Shown here: one piece after another, positions 3,308-5,546 of the stretch
Layout of the letters: each line of letters begins with the position of its first letter
Position numbering within the stretch: position 1 is the stretch's first letter
Assembly: GCA_003563255.1 (NCBI GenBank)
Contig: PWSL01000119.1
Span: 1 to 5,546 of the forward strand
Source of the DNA: Desulfonatronospira sp.
GTDB taxonomy: Bacteria; Desulfobacterota; Desulfovibrionia; Desulfovibrionales; Desulfonatronovibrionaceae
Direction of reading: 5' to 3'
Length of the DNA: 5,546 bases
The notes under the pieces: generated by a model
What the model was told of the DNA's origin: nothing
Seen by the model: the letters and a program-made list of their open reading frames with translations, nothing else
Database searches by the model: none
Made by a program: the position numbers and the translations under genes

Positions 3308-5546
3308 ATGTCTCTAAAATCCGCCTCGACTCTGGCTCCAGGGGCCAGGATACTGGTTCGGGATGCAGAATGGCTTGTCAGGAGAGTGGACCGTGCTTCC
3401 ACAGGCGGACAGGCTCTTACCTGTGTCGGATTGTCTGAGCTGGTCCGGGACAAAGAAGCCATATTCCTTACAGATCTGGAGGCCCTGTACAGCCCTGTCA
3501 AAAGCCTGGACCCGGCCCGCACTAGACTTGTTGCTGATTCTTCCAACCAGTACCGGGACAGCCTGCTCTATCTGGAAAGCCTGCTGCGCCAGACACCTCC
3601 TACTGATTCCAATCTGTATATAGGCCACCAGGCGGCCATGGATCAGGTCCCATACCAGCTGGATCCGGCCCTGCAGGCCCTGGAAAAGCCAAGGCAACGC
3701 ATTCTCATTGCCGATTCCGTGGGGTTGGGCAAGACCCTGGAAGCCGGGGTGCTCTTGAGCGAATTAATGCGCCGGGGAAGGGGCAAGCGCATCCTGGTGG
3801 TGACCATGAAGAGCATGCTCACCCAGTTTCAAAAAGAGCTCTGGACCAGGTTTGCCATACCCCTGACCAGGCTGGACTCCATAGGGCTGCAGCGGGTACG
3901 CTCCAGGATTCCCACCAACCACAATCCCTTCTATTATTTTGACAAATCTATCATATCCATGGACACCCTGAAACAGGACAATGAATTCAGGGTGCATCTG
4001 GAAAAGGCAACCTGGGACGTGATAGTAATAGATGAAGCTCACAACGTGGCCGAAAGGGGACACGGACGCACCCAGCGGGCGCGCCTGGCCAGGCTGCTGT
4101 CCAGACAATCGGATTCTTTGATTATGCTTTCGGCCACACCGCATGACGGCCGGGCCAGAAGTTTCGCCAGCCTCATGAACATGCTGGACCCGACTGCCAT
4201 TGCCAATCAGGATGATTACGGGCCTGAAGACATAAAGGGCCTGTTCATCCGCCGCTTTAAAAAGGACATCCAGCATCAGGTCAAGGGCTCATTTAAGGAC
4301 AGGCGCATCGGCACCTGCCATATCCCGGCCACTGAGCAGGAAGAAGCTGCCTTTGCATGCCTGGCCGGTCTCAACCTGCATACCCTGGACAATAAGCGTA
4401 CCGGAGGCCAACTGTTTCAGACCACCCTGGAAAAGGCCCTGTTCTCCAGTCCGGCAGCCTGCCTGGAGACCATTGATGCCAGGCTGCGTCAATTACAAAA
4501 AGCGCCCCGTGGTGCCTCTGCCGGGGATTTGCAGGCCCTGAATGACTTGCGCGATGCAGTGATGAACATAACTCCTGCAAGCTTCAGCCGTTTTCAAAGG
4601 CTGGCAGGCCTTCTGAACAACCCCTCCAGTGAGCTTCACTGGACCGGCAAAGATCCCCGGGACAGGCTGGTCATCTTTACCGAGCGTATTGCCACTTTGG
4701 AGTTTTTGTACAGGCATCTGCCACCGGCACTTGGACTCAAAGTCGGGCACGTGGAGCGCTTGCACGGTGGTCTCTCTGACGTTGAACAGCAACGTGTAGT
4801 TGAAGATTTCGGTCGGGATGAATCGCCCCTGCGCCTGCTTATTGCCTCAGATGTTGCATCCGAAGGGATAAATCTGCACTATCTCTGTCACCGGCTTATC
4901 CACTTTGACATCCCCTGGTCCCTGATGGTCTTCCAGCAGAGAAATGGCCGCATAGACCGCTACGGCCAGGAGCGCACTCCATTGATCAGCTATCTGGCCA
5001 TCCAGAGCCGGGAGCCTATAATCCAGGGAGATATGCGTATCCTGGAGCTTTTAATCAGCAAGGACGAGGAAGCCACTAGAAATATCGGGGATCCTTCGGC
5101 CCTCATGGGCGTCTATGACATTGAGGAGGAAGAAGCCAGAACAGCCGGCGCCCTTGAACAGGGTCTCTCCCCGGAGGACTTTGCCGCCAGGGACCTGTCC
5201 GCCCCACAGGATGGCCCCCTGGACCTGCTGGCCTTTCTGGAAGAGGGCCAGGAAAAATCCAGGGAGTCTTCGGTCCAGCACCGCCTTGGACGTATGCCTA
5301 CACTTTTTGCAGATGATTTCGAGTATGTACGCCTGGGACTTAACCGCCTGGACCGGGACCACGGCCTCTCGCCGGATATTGACGAGAGAATGAGGATTCT
5401 GGGCATGAATGTGCCCGAGGATCTGATGCACCGCTTCACATTTCTCCCCCGGGAGATCCAGCCCCGTAACGGAAGGCTCAAGCTTACCGACGACAAAAAC
5501 ACCATGCAGGAGGAGATAAGGCGCTGCCGCAAGGATGAGCAGGCCT
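3308..5546 (+). CDS. RapA/HepA-like Swi2/Snf2 ATP-dependent helicase, N-terminal 746 residues (runs off the right edge)
   Basis: This is a superfamily 2 DNA translocase. The first 60 residues (PGARILVRDAEWLVRRVD) look like the small beta-barrel that opens RapA-type proteins. A Q-like motif, VPYQLDPALQAL, has Gln117. Walker A is DSVGLGKT (Lys142, Thr143), motif II is DEAH (242-245) and motif III is SAT (275-277). The second RecA lobe has LIASDVASEGINLH around Asp515 and motif VI QQRNGRIDRYGQ (543-554) with both arginines. All core residues are intact and no frameshift is seen. The C-terminal part, from about residue 600, is charged and I cannot assign it. The gene is preceded by about 930 bases without a clear gene, so it is probably first in its operon. 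DrmD of class 1 DISARM and BrxHII of type 3 BREX are comparable helicases, but the N-terminus does not clearly match DrmD. A defence role is inference. Confidence 0.9.
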   Translation, partial: MSLKSASTLAPGARILVRDAEWLVRRVDRASTGGQALTCVGLSELVRDKEAIFLTDLEALYSPVKSLDPARTRLVADSSNQYRDSLLYLESLLRQTPPTDSNLYIGHQAAMDQVPYQLDPALQALEKPRQRILIADSVGLGKTLEAGVLLSELMRRGRGKRILVVTMKSMLTQFQKELWTRFAIPLTRLDSIGLQRVRSRIPTNHNPFYYFDKSIISMDTLKQDNEFRVHLEKATWDVIVIDEAHNVAERGHGRTQRARLARLLSRQSDSLIMLSATPHDGRARSFASLMNMLDPTAIANQDDYGPEDIKGLFIRRFKKDIQHQVKGSFKDRRIGTCHIPATEQEEAAFACLAGLNLHTLDNKRTGGQLFQTTLEKALFSSPAACLETIDARLRQLQKAPRGASAGDLQALNDLRDAVMNITPASFSRFQRLAGLLNNPSSELHWTGKDPRDRLVIFTERIATLEFLYRHLPPALGLKVGHVERLHGGLSDVEQQRVVEDFGRDESPLRLLIASDVASEGINLHYLCHRLIHFDIPWSLMVFQQRNGRIDRYGQERTPLISYLAIQSREPIIQGDMRILELLISKDEEATRNIGDPSALMGVYDIEEEEARTAGALEQGLSPEDFAARDLSAPQDGPLDLLAFLEEGQEKSRESSVQHRLGRMPTLFADDFEYVRLGLNRLDRDHGLSPDIDERMRILGMNVPEDLMHRFTFLPREIQPRNGRLKLTDDKNTMQEEIRRCRKDEQA

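Noticed and set aside
3308..5546. Naming the helicase drmD
   Set aside because: The motifs are common to many RapA-like helicases, the partner genes are outside the window, and the N-terminus is not a clear DrmD match.

Overview
The window looks like an accessory region of a bacterial chromosome, probably from a Gram-negative proteobacterial or Desulfobacterota-like organism. That guess rests on Shine-Dalgarno sites, moderate GC and the general look of the proteins. It is an inference and no marker gene confirms it. The window holds two unrelated gene blocks that diverge from a long non-coding interval of about 930 bp. Both blocks run off the window.

Left block (minus strand, about 1-2366): a two-gene operon. 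The first gene encodes a 206-residue protein of unknown function. Eight bases after its stop comes a phage-type family A DNA polymerase with a 3'-5' exonuclease domain and a polymerase domain but no 5' nuclease domain. The polymerase is interrupted by a one-base frameshift inside its third exonuclease motif. The result is an exonuclease fragment (1237-1737) and a polymerase fragment (1 to about 1240), and the stop of one overlaps a possible start of the other as ATGA. The polymerase has Leu at the position of E. coli Pol I Phe762, a state linked in viral surveys to temperate phages. A prophage or other mobile-element origin is therefore the best reading.

Centre (about 2380-3307): no convincing long gene. 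The part from 2380 to 2610 is very AT-rich. It has four oligo-T tracts, a 9-bp inverted repeat, a perfect TATAAT on the minus strand, and a five-codon leader-like ORF behind a very strong ribosome binding site. The part from about 2645 to 3262 is GC-richer and full of nested inverted repeats. Most of the G.U pairs in these stems can form only if the plus strand is transcribed. This suggests a large structured RNA, or a long structured leader, made as a plus-strand transcript ahead of the helicase. I do not recognise it as a known RNA family.

Right block (plus strand, 3308 to the edge): the first 746 codons of a RapA/HepA-like Swi2/Snf2 helicase with all the main helicase motifs intact. Helicases of this kind are found in anti-phage systems (DrmD in class 1 DISARM, BrxHII in type 3 BREX) and other modification-linked operons. 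The neighbours that would name the system lie beyond the window, so the assignment stays open.
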